This document shows, one piece after another, positions 1 through 12,362 of a stretch of DNA of 64,000 nt; position 1 is the stretch's first letter, and each line of letters starts with the position of its first letter. Source of the DNA: Lunularia cruciata (taxonomy: Eukaryota > Streptophyta > Marchantiopsida > Lunulariales > Lunulariaceae). Location: positions 7,011,001-7,075,000 of the forward strand of contig OX419758.1 in NCBI GenBank assembly GCA_948567375.1, read 5' to 3'. The notes beneath the pieces are model-generated. The model saw only the letters and a list, made by a program, of their open reading frames with translations, had not been told where the DNA came from and searched no databases. A program made the translations under genes and the position numbers.

Positions 1-369
1 AAACACATGATTGGGAAGCAGAGACTGAGCGATTGTCGCCATCACTGCCACCCACCTAGCCCAGCTAAGAAAGAGTGAATGGCTGGAGTCTTAGAACATA
101 CTTCCGGCGGCAAGTCATCTCTTCACCAGCTCCGTTGCTCTTCCATGTCTCCCCTTCTTCTTCCTGAACCCTCTATGGAGATCCTGCAAATTGGGCGATG
201 ATAAACCGAAAGTCATGTATTGCTGGAGGGGTGCAAGTATCATGGGTAGTTGCAGACTTGCTTGCGGTTGGGAGTTCGTCACCTCACTTCTAAGTACTAC
301 TTATACCTTGTTTTAATACCAAGACCTTAGCAAGGAGTTTCAGTGTGAATAGGGTTAAGATTCAGGGGT

Positions 370-960
370 TACAGCAGTGTGTCTCGCCAATTTCCTTGTG
401 TGGAAACTCCTGTAGTTCGATTTTGTTTCTCGTCTGTGAACTTCTTCGGACAACGACTCCAGATTCGGAACATATCAGATTCGAAAGCCCTTACTTCACC
501 CTCCCTCGCTCTGCTACACTCCCCAGATAAATACACACTTCCCTCTTTCCAAGATTCATGTGCTGTGGCCTTCTCCTTACACCTAATAACATCAATGTCG
601 GTTTTGGCTCCACCATTCCTTTAACATGCTGGATACTTCCCAGTTGAACTTGAAAACAATTTACATCTTTAGCTAGTCCAATTCCATGGAACCCGAAAAC
701 GTACCCCTGTCCTATTCTTGGCAAATTATCCCCTTTAAATTCGATTGACATTAAGTCCATGATGTTCCGATAATGATGCATAGGCCTCACCAATTGCTCA
801 AAGCTAAGTTTATTGGGAATGACGTACAGCTCACCCTCACTACTTGATGAGGGTCCATATCCAGATGTATCTTGATCGTAGTCCCAGTGGAGTTAACTAC
901 ATCTCCCAATTGATAGGAGACCATCTCATCAGTCAAATTGAGCTCCAATTTGAGTGGCGT
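370..960 (-). pseudogene. Unrecognised coding-like fragment, probably broken
   Basis: On the minus strand this stretch stays open over long spans in more than one frame, with protein-like composition. One piece of 100 codons (491-793) contains the segment FKGDNLPRIGQGYVFGFHG. Frames before and after it also stay open but are not in register with it. This looks like a decayed gene or an exon fragment. I do not recognise the family, and no introns, promoter or partner gene are visible. It could also be chance open frame, since the fragment is short and no conserved motif was identified. Confidence 0.25.
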
Positions 961-1040
961 ATGAGATGAGGGAACCCGACATTGTAAGTGCCGCTGAAGT
1001 TTGCATCTGAATAGTACTTATGAGACCAGAAAGAAACTTG

Positions 1041-1160
1041 AAAAAGGGCGACCTCGTAGAAAACACGAAGGATGGGATGACCCCATCAAGCCGTACAAGG
1101 GAGACACGAAAAGGCAAAATGGGGCTAAGCCCCAATAAGGTCTATATGAGAAATCTGCCC
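1041..1160 (-). repeat. Twin-hairpin repeat, copy 1
   Basis: This is one of five related copies in the window. Read on the + strand it has a stem-loop GATGGG/CCCATC at 1071-1087, a conserved linker AAGCCGTACAAGGGAG, then a second stem-loop TGGGGC-TAA-GCCCCA at 1120-1134. Similarity to the copy at 61.4 kb continues about 30 bp past the second hairpin (TATGAGAAA). The strand given follows the truncated copy at 47.1 kb, which suggests that the second hairpin lies at the 5' side of the mobile unit. The family is not recognised. Confidence 0.6.
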
Positions 1161-1728
1161 AACCAAAAAGGGAATAATATCGTTTCCTCTATAATAACCA
1201 ACGAAGTCTTAATCCAATAGCCTAGTCCTCCAGTTGTGAATCCAACCGTGATCAGTGCAATTCGTTGTATACACACACCCACCCACCTGGAGAGCTCCCT
1301 CCGAACAATAGAGGCGTTTCCATTTCAGTACTTTTGTGGAATACTAAAGGGTTGTCCTATCCGGGCGCTCCGATTGCATATTCCTTGCCAAGTACACATG
1401 CTCTTGGACTAGACTTACCGCAGTACACAGCTAGTCCTCGATATGGCGAATCCAAGCTACTGGAACCTCGGCTCCAACCCACGACCCCCAATGGAGCCCA
1501 CAACAAAGCTTAAAAGTATTAAGTTGATCTGTGTTAGTTTTCAGCTAGTATTGTACTCAAAAGTGTGTTCGAGGTGGCAAAGTGTGCGCAAAGCGCTAAC
1601 TTGGGTAATAAGTAAGTAGGTCTCGAAAAAGGAAAGCTCAGAGGTGAAGGTATTGGTGCTCGAACGAGCCGAGCGAGAAACAAACAATAACAATAACCGC
1701 GCGGTTGAAATGTGGAGAGGAAGAAGTA

Positions 1729-1751
1729 GGGGAGGGGAGGGGAGGGGAGGG
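1729..1751 (+). repeat. (GGGGA)n tract, G-quadruplex type
   Basis: Four units of GGGGA followed by GGG give five consecutive G-runs separated by single A residues. This matches the standard G-quadruplex pattern with 1-nt loops on the non-template strand, about 435 bp upstream of the start codon of the BRUNO-like gene. It lies in a wider purine-rich block, so it could sit in the promoter or the 5' UTR. A regulatory role is inference only. Confidence 0.7.
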
Positions 1752-2186
1752 AAGAAGAGAAGCGAGGAGAGGGAGGTAGGGAGAGAGGCTTTGGAGAACC
1801 CGAAGCGAAGAAGGCACCCTAAAATAGTGGCAGCAGAGGGAGCGAGAGGAGAGGGTTCTAAGGGCAGGAAGACCCAAAATAGAGACACGGAGGAAGAAAG
1901 AGAGACAGAGACAGAAGTGGGGAGAGTGTCGAGAGTTCGTCTTCAGCTGTAACTGAACTGACTGGTCCCATACGAGTTGTAACAACCCCAACATGAGGAG
2001 GAGTCCCCATCTGCGTGCCGCTGCTGATGCTTCTTTCCAGCAGTTCCGACTGCATTGAGAGCGAAACGCACGACTTCCACGGCAGTCCACTGAACTGCAG
2101 CATTGCAGCAGGAAAGAAAAAGAATAGAGTCGTGTGTGGGTAGTGCCGCTCTTCTGCCAGGCTGCTAGCAGCCAGCCCTGTGAGCC

Positions 2187-5100
2187 ATGGCCGCAGTGGC
2201 GTCCACGCGGGACGCAGCAGGAGGGGATGCGGTGAAGCTGTTTGTTGGTCAAGTTCCCAAGCAACTCAGTGAGCAGCAAATTGCTGCTATATTCGGCGAG
2301 GCAGGCAATGTTCGAGAAATCAATATTATTAAGGATAAACTCACCAAACAATCAAGAGGTATGGTAACGTATTTTTGTTCCTATCTTCTTCGTTTAAAAA
2401 AACATTTCAGCAGTAACAGAGGGTTGAGAGCGACAACTTTCAGAGTCCAGTGTTTGATTGCTCTGTGGGGTTGAGATGGCGGCTAGAGCAGTTATCCAGC
2501 GAGCCGAAAACAAATTGCGACAAAATCACATCGAACTGCCGCATGAGAGCATCTGGTTTTCAAGCGGGTGGGATTTTGAGCAGACAGGCGATGGGTTAGT
2601 TCGTGGGCGTGGGTTAACTTTTTCTGATGCTCTGTGGACCTCATGATGGCCATGGTGCTATGGAGGTTATGGGAACATTGCGCTATGTTATCCGAGTCAC
2701 TTGGGTTTAGGGTGGAAGCGCCTTTTACACCAAAGTTGTGCTTGGCTTCTGTGCAGGATGCTGCTTCGTGACTTACAGCACCAGGGACGAGGCAGATAAT
2801 GCCATAGCGATGTTCCACGACAAGCGAACACTTCCTCCGGTATTTGTTTTCTGCTCATTCTGTATATTAGGGTTTTGCGCTTGCGGGTAGAGTTGTTTGT
2901 GGAAGAAATTTCGGTTGCTCAAGATTGGGAGGGGACTCTTTGAAATGGAACCCCGCTGAAGCGAGCAGGTGAGTCTTTTCTTGTTCGTTTTCTGGCTTGA
3001 TCATAATGTGATTCTAAGAAAAGTTAAACTGTTGGGTCGTGAGTTTTGACTGTACATCGCGCCGGGCATTCTGTGCGTGTGTTGGTTTTATTTCTGTAGG
3101 TGGCCAGTCCGTTGCAAGTGAAGTATGCTGATGGTGAATTGGAGCGACTTGGTAAGTCATATGACGGTGATTTATCTGCAATAGACACTTGCTTCATTTT
3201 TCGTTCCACCGATTGACTGCAAGGTTATGGGACATGTTCTATCACTAGATGATGAATGGGCCTTCGTGCCTTCTCCGCAGTCTTTTGCTTCCTTTTCTTT
3301 GCTTCAAGGAAGGGTTTGAGTTTTTACCAGGGTTTTATCCTGGCGATCTTGGCACTGGAATGAAAATTACTACTACGGGGCTCACTTTTAGCATGTTCTG
3401 CGGCTCTCTTACTTTTATAGTTTCATGTCTCCCCCTTCTTGTGCAGAGCACAAACTTTTTATCGGAATGCTCCCAAACTCGGTGTCCGAGGCCGATGTCA
3501 CAAACATCTTTTCGAAGTTTGGAAGGATTAAAGAACTCTCTGTCATCAAAGGATCACAGCCAAGCAGCAAAGGTACTAACTGCATGGCTTCTTGTTCATA
3601 TTTTTCTTCTGCATAGCTACTTGATAGAGATTCATCATATGTGAATCCTTCTCATGAAACTGTTGTACTTACTTTTGGGTCAATGTCGCTTGTGTGTCAG
3701 GATGCGCATTTCTCAAATACGAGTCGAAGGATCAGGCTATTGCTGCTATTGAAGCTCTGAATGGAGTACATAAGATGGAGGTATGCTATACCTGTTCGTT
3801 TTCTTCGCATTGCTGTGATCTACTGTGTAACGTAACTTCGTTTCTGTGCACGGTACTGTCTATGGAAGTGGAAATCGTGAACTGCGCAAATGGGAGAGTT
3901 GCATCCACTTCATTTTTTTGACCGTTTTGTACTTGTTACTTCCGGGTAAAACACACTTACATGGCAAACGACTGGAGCTAACTATTGGCTTTCTTCAAAC
4001 TTAGGGTTCCACGTCTGCTCTAGTGGTCAAGTGGGCTGATACTGAGAAAGAGAGACAGGCACGGAAACAGCAAAAAGCTCAAGCATCTGTTACGAATAGA
4101 CTCGCAGGACAACAGCAACCTTCGTTATTTGGAGCAATGCCGATTGGTTATGTTGCTGCTCCTGCCCCTATCAACGGATATGCATATCAGGTTAGAAGTT
4201 TGACTCCAATGATTCCTTGGAATCTGCAACCGGCATGGAAAGAAGTTCCCCCCGTTTATATAAACAGATTAGATTGTATTATATATATAGCGTAATACTC
4301 GAGAAGAAAAGCATTTATCAAGGACTTGACCTTATGAGCAGCTGTGCCAACTCTTTTGTGCAGACGACAAATGCATATGGCATGATGCCGTACTCCACTC
4401 CTCAGATGCAAAATCAGCAAGGATTATCGAGTGGTCTAATGAGTCCCATGAATCTCTCAATGGCTGTGCCTGAACAACAAACTCCTGAACTCATTACTCA
4501 GATGGCCAACTCAAACTTCCAGCCTGTACAATATGCCGGATATATGGATCCCGTGTACCAAAACTTCTCTGGCATGCAGTATCCCATGGCCTATCCTGGA
4601 ACTCTATTGTACCAGGGAGTACCTCAAGCTGTTGGGACAAATGGAATGCCTATCTTGGGAATGAGTCCAGCCGCAACAGGACCTACATCTGTCAACACTG
4701 GTATTGCTCCACAAACAGAAGGTAATGAGAAGGAAATGCCTGAAGTGGTATCTCGATCAACGATCTGCTGTACTTACCTTTCGGATTCTGTTAACAGTGG
4801 TAGTCATCGTGGGGTCCTCTTGTTACCCGAGTGATGATTTAGGGAGTGAGATAGATGAATCAGACGGCTCAACTTTCCGCTTTTGTATCAGGTCCACCTG
4901 GTGCCAACCTTTTCATCTATCATATACCTCTGGAGTTTGGCGACCAGGAGCTGTCCACGACATTCTCGTCCTTTGGTAATGTGATCAGTGCAAAGGTATT
5001 TGTGGACAGAGCAACTGGTGCCAGCAAGTGCTTTGGTACGTAAATTACTTATTACGCTTTTTTGTCCTTCTGATAGTTGAGCTGAATAAGTGTTGAATCT

Positions 5101-5344
5101 GTTGAATCTGAGTACGTTACGCGCAGTCTGTAAGGCAACAGTGCCCATGCATACTTTCCTTTCCTGACTTGATATATTGTGGTTGCTCGTATGTTTAACA
5201 TGCAACGGTTACATAGGCTTTGTGAGCTACGACTCACCTGAAGCAGCCCAAGCAGCAATCAATGTAATGAACGGATTTCAGCTGAGCGGGAAGAGACTGA
5301 AAGTTCAACTGAAAAGAGACACTAAGCAAGGCAAACCTTACTAA
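2187..5344 (+). CDS. BRN1: BRUNO-like / CELF family RNA-binding protein (three RRMs)
   Basis: Nine exons are supported by GT-AG junctions that keep the frame: 2187-2358, 2757-2839, 3100-3151, 3447-3572, 3701-3780, 4005-4190, 4364-4721, 4892-5035 and 5217-5344. They total 1329 bp, or 442 residues, as in Arabidopsis BRN1/BRN2 (about 440). RRM1 covers residues about 15-95 ([16 protein letters not shown]), RRM2 about 103-180 ([16 protein letters not shown]) and RRM3 about 355-435 ([16 protein letters not shown]). A long linker rich in Met, Gln and Pro separates RRM2 from RRM3, and the C-terminus is [10 protein letters not shown]. This is the classic CELF/Bruno layout. Family members bind U/G-rich 3' UTR elements and affect translation or decay; Arabidopsis BRN1/2 repress SOC1 mRNA. 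The target in this plant is unknown. The start is the ATG in GAGCCATGGCC, just before RRM1. No part is missing. Confidence 0.93.
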
Positions 5345-5378
5345 GAGGGATATTTCTCACGGGCAGTTACTCTGCACC

Positions 5379-5390
5379 GGGGGGGGGGGG
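5379..5390 (+). repeat. 12-bp poly-G run in the 3' UTR
   Basis: Twelve consecutive G residues lie 34 bp after the stop codon of the BRUNO-like gene, so they are probably in its 3' UTR. Such runs are length-unstable and may be miscounted in an assembly. Confidence 0.8.
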
Positions 5391-8300
5391 AGAACCATGC
5401 CCTTTAAAAGTTTTAGTGTTCCAGCTTCTTGTAGAATGCATGCAGTGGAAAGGAAGCCAAGGTACGAGTCAGCGTCATTTCAAAGATCCATCGCACAGCT
5501 AGAGATAATGATCACTTAGAGCTGTACGAAGCAGGACATGTCACCTGCTGAGATGCACACATGCTTCAACAACACGGAGATCTGAAGGTGCGAAGCAGCT
5601 GCTCTCAGTTTGAGCACACTGAGCTGGCTTTCATGCTTAGGATTCCTCTGACCACTGTGCTAACACTTGGATCACACATTGTGCATCTCTGAGTGTTAGT
5701 CTCATGGTTTTGTGAGCAATCATTGTCTTGGATCCCCTATCTGCATCATGCACGTGTAGATAAGATCAGATTAGAATAGGAAATACTCCTAGAAGATTCT
5801 TTTCAATTGTACTATTGGCTCAACGATCACAAGGTCTTCAATATAGATGTCGCCAGCTTTGTTTCTTTAGACAAAATTCTTGCTCTTAGAAAAACGTAAC
5901 ACTTCGATACGTCCAAGTTAGAAGCTGAACTTGAGGAGGACCAGTGAGGGTTGCTTTTATGCCTAGATTGGTAATACGCTGGCGTTAACCCGGAGGCGAG
6001 AGCTAAGTACGAGTCAGGAAATTAATTTAGAAGTTTTGCCTGAGCTCGCCTGGATTAAGTTTCTGTCAACGTCGTTTGGCACCAAAGTTTCACCTCTGTT
6101 GACTCTTGTCTGTTGTCATGGTTGTCCGAAAGCTGAAAATATTATGTGCTGCATGTCATGGAGTTCTCTTTCACATTCTGTGTCCCCTAATGCAATGTTC
6201 ATACTATCCGCTTTCATGTACTGACAGTCACTGTTTCCTGTGTTGTCTTGTATGTCATTGTCTTCAGAGCACGATTCCTTCAAAGCATCAGTCTTTCCTA
6301 TTGTTTGTTTATCCTCCCTCCGCGATCCTGTCTATTGATTTGGACAAATCTAAATGCCATAATAAGTGAAGTCTTTGTGTTGCATCTCTAATCTTACGCA
6401 TAAATGTGGTCACTTCCGCCCTGAATTGTGACTGTTGGGACACATGTACGCTTCCACTCTTGTATTGTTGCTTTCAGAGTATGCCCCCGTGTTCGCACCC
6501 AGTAGAATACGTCCATGGATTTCTTTATGTACCAAGTCAAAGGATGGGTTATCAAAATCAGATTGGCATCGTTAGCAGGTACACAATTTGCATCTAGTTT
6601 TTCTTTTGTTCCCGTCTCGTTTTCCAACCTTCGTTGTGTCAAAGTGGATGAACTGTGAAACCTAATCCGTCAAATCTAGTTTAGTTGCGTGGAAAAGGAA
6701 AATCGAGTCTTTTGCTTCTGTCTTCCTTGTCCAGCATCTTACTTCTCCGTAATGTACTGCAGGTTTGAGTTTGAGGCTTCACGTCCAACGGAGCTGTCTG
6801 GGTACTTGTCAATTCTTACACTCCTCAAATGAACCAGTAAGACTGTATGATTACTGACTGTCGTTGCTTTTTATATTAATTGCACATACTCTGACTCTGG
6901 TTTATTCTGTTTACGCCTTTGAACCGATCCAGGATATTGAGCACCGAATATGGGGGACTGTATCGCGTCGGCAAGGACACCACTCGTCTCTCATGTTCCG
7001 CATTTAGTAAACGTCTGCTACACCCGAACACGTGAAGAGTTTATCATCAGACATGTGTACAGCGATGAGCGTCGAAATTAACCATGGGAGATGTTGGTCC
7101 ATCGCAAGGTGGATATTCTCAAAAAGTTCAGTGTTAATTGTGTGCCTACTATGATGATCAAATGATGATGCAACATCTCTACAAGATGCTCCAATGCCTT
7201 CATCTGGCTTCAGAAATCTCAACGAGTAGTCATGTTTCTTTACTACGGAAATTTCAGTCATAGACCCCCCCCTCAGTCATAACTTTTCCAGACGCTATCA
7301 GAGCATCCTGACATCTTTTATTATCTGATCTCATCTCGAGAGCTCGAGCCTGAGAGACGAAGGCACATACTCTTCTCGGGAAGCACTGGGGCCATCCCAA
7401 TGTTCTCTAGCATCAAGGCATTTTCTTCACTGGATTTACAGAACTGACCTGGTTCGAGCGATTCTGTTATGCGGGGGTTAAGCATCTTGTATTCGTCTCA
7501 ATGGTTCTGTAACTGCTGGCTTGGTTTCAGCAAACTGCCTCAAATCCATACCTCTACAACGGGCAAACCTACATCAAATGATGTGGTCATTTCTTATTGT
7601 ATTGATATCCCTTCGTCGCGTGAAAATGCAGACTCCGATTGTAAACTTGGACAAGTCTACTGTGCCCGAACAGTCATTTGCTCAACATACAAGCCCCACC
7701 TGATCTGGTCTATCTAACTGTTGTTACACTTTGTCACAAGCTTAGCATGAGCGATGCTGTTGGAGAGATACAATTGTACACCTAACTGAAGAAGATTGCA
7801 GATTCCATCTGTGTCCTAGTCCATCAAAAGATCTATGCATCTGTCAAGGAAATAACGGGCGAACTAGATGTTCAGAAGTAATACAAGGGAATACTTTGCA
7901 GGTACCTTGCCATCATGGTTCTCGTAACTTGGAGCAAATCTTGCATTAAAGCTGGTTGATGGGTTGTTTCATAGAACATTTTGGGATAAAAGCGTGAACG
8001 AATTTCCATTAGTGAAACATATAGTAAATCTTGTAAACAAATGTCAATTGAGGAACATACTCAGAAATTTTAACTTTCCGAAACCTAATAACCTACATCA
8101 AATCGACCAAAACATGTTTATTTTACTTGTCATTCGACTCGCATTCAAATGTCAAGTTTGTTGATACCTCATTGTCGATGAAATTATGAACGTATCGTGA
8201 ACGTGAAAAGCCTAGAGAATTTATAGAATAATATATCACGTTACAATATCACATAATACTTGAATTATAGCGTTCTAATATTCTAGATTCTATCACTTAT

Positions 8301-11174
8301 TACTCTAAATTAGAATGTCTTAAATTATTATGAGTATTGATGAACGGATATAGATGCATGAATGTTCAAGAGGAGATAATATTTGTAGTTATCGTACGAT
8401 AGGTACCTAGTAGTTTACTGATTAGTGATCTGGACATCGATTTGATAAACTGAAACAGTTAATAATTCTAATGACTATTGGTTAACAAGCTAATTTCATT
8501 TTCAATTCACGTAAGCGACCCACCCTGCTTTAGATTTCATAGGGTTGGCTAGACGAGATAAAGCTAAACTAGCTTCTCTTTGTTGAGAGTTTGTGGAGCT
8601 GGTAGAAGCAGATTTCGGATGAGAATTTTATTGTGTAATTGGTAAATAAGTGAGATATTACTTCTCTGTCTTTATAAAAAGCTGTATAAATATGATTAGC
8701 GCACGTGGTGAAGTCCAATTCATTAAAATTTTATAATTTAAATCGTAGTGCCGTGAAATAATTAAATATGAAATAATTTTACATTTACAAAACTATTTAT
8801 AAATATACTTTAGTTGAGTAGCTAATTATGCAAGACTATTATTCCACTACCCCGTTAAGTTCACTTTATTTTAGGTGGATCCGACGCGACTTCTTTATAA
8901 GTAGATTCGTTGACTAGTAGATCTTTAATAGTAGATCCGTTGATCCGTGGCTAGTTGACTAGAAAAATATTTGTTAAGTTTTTAAGAAAATTTTAAACTG
9001 TCCATTGAAATCTTACATGAAATCAAGTTATTGGATTTCATAATTTCTATTGGATATTCCACATTGGAAGAAAATAGGGAAAAATAATATTCCAATGTAT
9101 GTCAATTATATCATTTCCTAAATATATATTATTATTAATACTATTACAATATTTATGGAATTGAAGCCAACAAAATCTACTCAACTCTCACTTGTTGACT
9201 AGAATCCAGATGTCACTTATGTATCTACTAATTGATAACATCGTGAATTATAATTTTAAGATTGATAGAGAAAAAAAACCCAAACATCTTAAAATCTGTG
9301 ATTAAGATGCAATTTCTAACCTAATAAGAAGCACAAAACATGTTTTCTCCTTCTTACTTGTTTCCTTTTCTGAAATTGTGTATACCTAGCTTGTATGTAA
9401 AACTTTAAGATACATCTTAAAAAATTTGCTAGAATACATCGTGTAGAATGGAATTTGACCATATCAAAATAATAAATTGCGCACTTTAAAATTATATATA
9501 AGCAATGCCTTCATTCCTAATACCCAAAGTAAAAGTGATCTCATTTATGCTAATTACTCTAAGAAGAATACTAAATTTAGAAATTGAGTACTGAATATTC
9601 GGAATCTAAGACGATATTGATAACCTCCGAGTCTAGACTAGCTCCCAAAGTGTGAAGAGTTATTTTATGAAACATACAATCATTTGATATGATAAACGCT
9701 ATTGTGACAGAGTCTTTCATCGAAAGCTTTGATGAGCCTAAGAAAGCTTTCACCTCTAGCCAGTACCTCTCCTGCAGAACAAGTACGTTTTGCCTCAGTT
9801 GTCTATTATGGAGTATCTTTTCTACTTTGCCGTATTACGTTATTTCGAGTGGAAGTGCGCAAGTATGGGAAAAGTCACGGAATATGGTAGCCCATTTAGA
9901 GAATACAATTTGTTGTAATTGTGTGCGTTAAGTGACAATTTTGTCAAATTACCAGACAATACAAATAAAATTCGAGATATGACCTATTCGAACTTCGTAG
10001 AATGCGATATGAGATTTTCAATGAGAGGAGGAAAGGAGAACACAGTGTCAAGACAAACCGAAGAAAGGTAAGATTAACTTCCCTTTTCCAGCCAAATTGA
10101 AGATTCTCCAAACGAGGCGAAAGTCCAAATTTTTTTATTGAACACGCGCATAATATCATGGACTTTGACGTCAAACACTAAAAACACCCAATCCACTAGG
10201 TTGGCAGAATGCCCTGCCTATTATGCTATTCCAACCCAAATTCAGTCTTCTTCATTATTTCAAAGTTTGTCTGATTCCGACAAAAGATGACTTCATAGAC
10301 TTTGATTGATTTGTAGGGCTCATCAAAGCAAACTCATCAATCCTCTTCTTTGTCATGATAGGTTCTGTCCCTGTTAAGTTGCCTTTGAAGAAAGAACACA
10401 GTGAAGTGCCGTTTGATTCGGCCAGTCTACACTATTATTCACATGCATCGTGCCTCTCTTCCACAAGAAGACGTTGCCTGCGCTAGACTGTCCGAGTTGA
10501 TCATGGATCTGACAGGCATACAAGTTGAACATCTCAATATATAGTTATTCAGCTGAAATACAGCTCAGTCACCCAGGGAGCCAGTGAGTGGACTCAAAGT
10601 GAACGCCAATGCAAATTGACTTTTTAGCTGCAGTACCTGCACAACTTTTGCGATCATGCACAGGAGACGTAGTGCCTCAAATTATTGACCTACATACTTT
10701 CTAACAACTGTTTGGCACTTGACGCTAGTATGTACAGGAAGTTAGCCAATTGGAGAGATCATGCACTAAAGTGTTACGTACTGATCCATTATTCTCATCG
10801 ACAAACGCAACGATAATATCCCTGCTGCGTACTTGAACATTCCATTGACATCATGTATGCTAAACGTCAACTTGCAAAGGAACAACCAGGTGCGAACTTC
10901 ATGCAGTGAACTGTGGCGTTATAGAATTGCAACAGATATATTGCTTGTTGTAAATTCTCAATTCACCGATTGATCTCAGGCACAGCTGCAGTCCGCCTAT
11001 CGAATGCTCAAGTTGACTCTTGACCATTTCATCGAGTCTGAAACATTTTGCATATGCAATTGCTTATGAGATGTGCGTAGATTCAGAATACGGTAGCTTG
11101 TTTAATCTTATTCGGTCATGATCGTCCTTCCCCATTTCCTTCGGTCTTGATTTCATCTCAGAGGCTCGTCCGCC
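5391..11174. other. Spacer between the BRUNO-like and first LRR genes
   Basis: The first part (to about 7760) is of mixed composition and may contain the 3' UTR of the RNA-binding gene. A minus-strand open frame of 85 codons at 7004-7261 has protein-like composition but no motif I recognise. From about 7950 to 9700 the DNA is strongly AT-rich; near 8880-8960 there are several close copies of GTAGATCCGTTGA-like words. From 9700 to 11174 composition recovers toward the gene. No tRNA, rRNA or recognisable transposon was found. Confidence 0.5.
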
Positions 11175-12362
11175 ATGGCTTTTCAGGACGGCGAAACAGA
11201 CGTTGGCGTGCCTTCTATTCAAGAGATTCGTGATATGCTAACAGTGTCAGGTCTAAGCAGAATGGGAGCTTATTCTCAAGCAGAACAACTGAGTGTGGCG
11301 ACGGTTTTGGAGTTTGGAAGAAGAGGTCACTTTTTGGAGAAGTTGCAGCTGATGATTGAGCAAGATTTACAGTACCAGCTTAACCAGGAAACTGAGGTTA
11401 TCACTCTTGGGAGGACATTGCAACAGCGTCCTTTCTGGGGCCTTGAATATCTGGTTCTGTCGAATAACAGGGTAGAGGAGTTCGCGATGACCCAGCTACT
11501 CAAGGCAATCGAAATTGGTAATCTATCCAACTTGAGAGAATTGCATTTATACAAGAGTCATGTTGATGCTGCAGGCGCCAAGTTGCTAGCTGCAGCTTTG
11601 ATGTCTGGACACCTATCAAATCTTGAGTTCCTTGAGCTGTCTCAGAACAACATACAGGATAGTGGCTTAATTGCTATTTCACATGCTCTTTCATCTGGAA
11701 AAGTTCCTCTTCTCAAGATATTATCCATCGGAGAAGAGCCTCAGAGTGAAGGATTTCGCACTCAAGGAGCAACCGCTCTTGCATTGGCATTCCAATCAGG
11801 ACAGGTACCATTATTAGAGGTTCTGAGACTGTGGAGCATTGTTGACGAGCAAGGGGTAATAGCTATCATAAGGGCACTGGAAACGAGTCTGGTGGGGCAG
11901 TTTCAGGTACTCGATTTGAGTGTATGCGAATTAGGGGTCGAAGCGTCCAGGGCCCTTGCAAAAGCCCTCCAAGCTCCAAGGTTTAATTCGCTGTCATTTT
12001 TCAGTGTTTGCGACAGCCCCTCCATGGGGGATGAAGGGGTGATTATCCTCTTGAATGCTCTCAAGATGGGAAGTTATAACAATTTGCGGACGCTTCATTT
12101 GAGTAATTTGTGCATGAGAGATGGAGGGTGGGCAGAGCTAACTACCATACTGGAAGCCGGACACCTTCCTGGTCTGACATGGTTATACGGCGAGGACGAT
12201 GTGTCATTGTCACGAACTAGTGCTCAAGCATTGGCCAATGCTTATCAGAACAACACGTCGTTGGTTGCAAAGCCTTTTGTTACGTGGCCAGACAGAAGTT
12301 TCAAGGATGAAGTAGACCGTCTCCGAAAAGAAAACAGCATACTGATCAAGTCACAAGCTTAG
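11175..12362 (+). CDS. Leucine-rich-repeat protein, RNI-like (LRR-1)
   Basis: This intronless gene codes for 395 residues. From about residue 78 to 355 it carries leucine-rich repeats of the ribonuclease-inhibitor type, with period about 28-30 (LEYLVLSNNRVEE, LRELHLYKSHVDAAGAKLLAAAL, LEFLELSQNNIQDSGLIAISHAL). The last 20 residues (SFKDEVDRLRKENSILIK) look like a short coiled coil. There is no signal peptide or membrane segment, so a cytosolic or nuclear scaffold that binds protein partners is likely. No NB-ARC, kinase or F-box domain is present. The start ATG sits in CCGCCATGG, a good context. The minus-strand gene at 49570-50742 is a clear paralogue, alike along nearly the full length. The biological role is unknown. 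Confidence 0.85.
   Translation: MAFQDGETDVGVPSIQEIRDMLTVSGLSRMGAYSQAEQLSVATVLEFGRRGHFLEKLQLMIEQDLQYQLNQETEVITLGRTLQQRPFWGLEYLVLSNNRVEEFAMTQLLKAIEIGNLSNLRELHLYKSHVDAAGAKLLAAALMSGHLSNLEFLELSQNNIQDSGLIAISHALSSGKVPLLKILSIGEEPQSEGFRTQGATALALAFQSGQVPLLEVLRLWSIVDEQGVIAIIRALETSLVGQFQVLDLSVCELGVEASRALAKALQAPRFNSLSFFSVCDSPSMGDEGVIILLNALKMGSYNNLRTLHLSNLCMRDGGWAELTTILEAGHLPGLTWLYGEDDVSLSRTSAQALANAYQNNTSLVAKPFVTWPDRSFKDEVDRLRKENSILIKSQA

Larger units (their letters stand above)
1..2186. other. Upstream region of the BRUNO-like gene
   Basis: No intact gene is visible here. The part nearest 2187 is very purine-rich on the + strand (about 1640-1925) and probably holds the promoter and 5' UTR of the RNA-binding gene, but no clear TATA box or start site can be placed. 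Separate entries cover a broken coding fragment, a twin-hairpin repeat copy and a G-rich tract. In 1161-1640 I see only short open frames with no recognisable motif. Confidence 0.5.

Noticed and set aside
1071-1100. 5S rRNA-like fragment (GGATGGG...GACC)
   Set aside because: The likeness covers only a few bases and does not continue into the rest of 5S rRNA.
1041-1160. Helitron 3' end (hairpin near a CTRR terminus)
   Set aside because: No CTRR end at a fixed distance after the hairpin in the copies, and one copy has a 15-bp target duplication, which Helitrons do not make.
1638-2351. Long open frame on the minus strand across the start of the BRUNO-like gene
   Set aside because: Low-complexity Ser/Leu-rich translation of a purine-rich block, running antisense into a well-supported exon.
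4722-4748. An alternative, later donor site for exon 7 of the BRUNO-like gene
   Set aside because: It would shift the frame of the following exon and lose RRM3; the earlier donor gives the conserved family junction before PPGANLF.
7004-7261. Minus-strand open frame of 85 codons
   Set aside because: No motif, splice context or homologue recognised; too short to call a gene.
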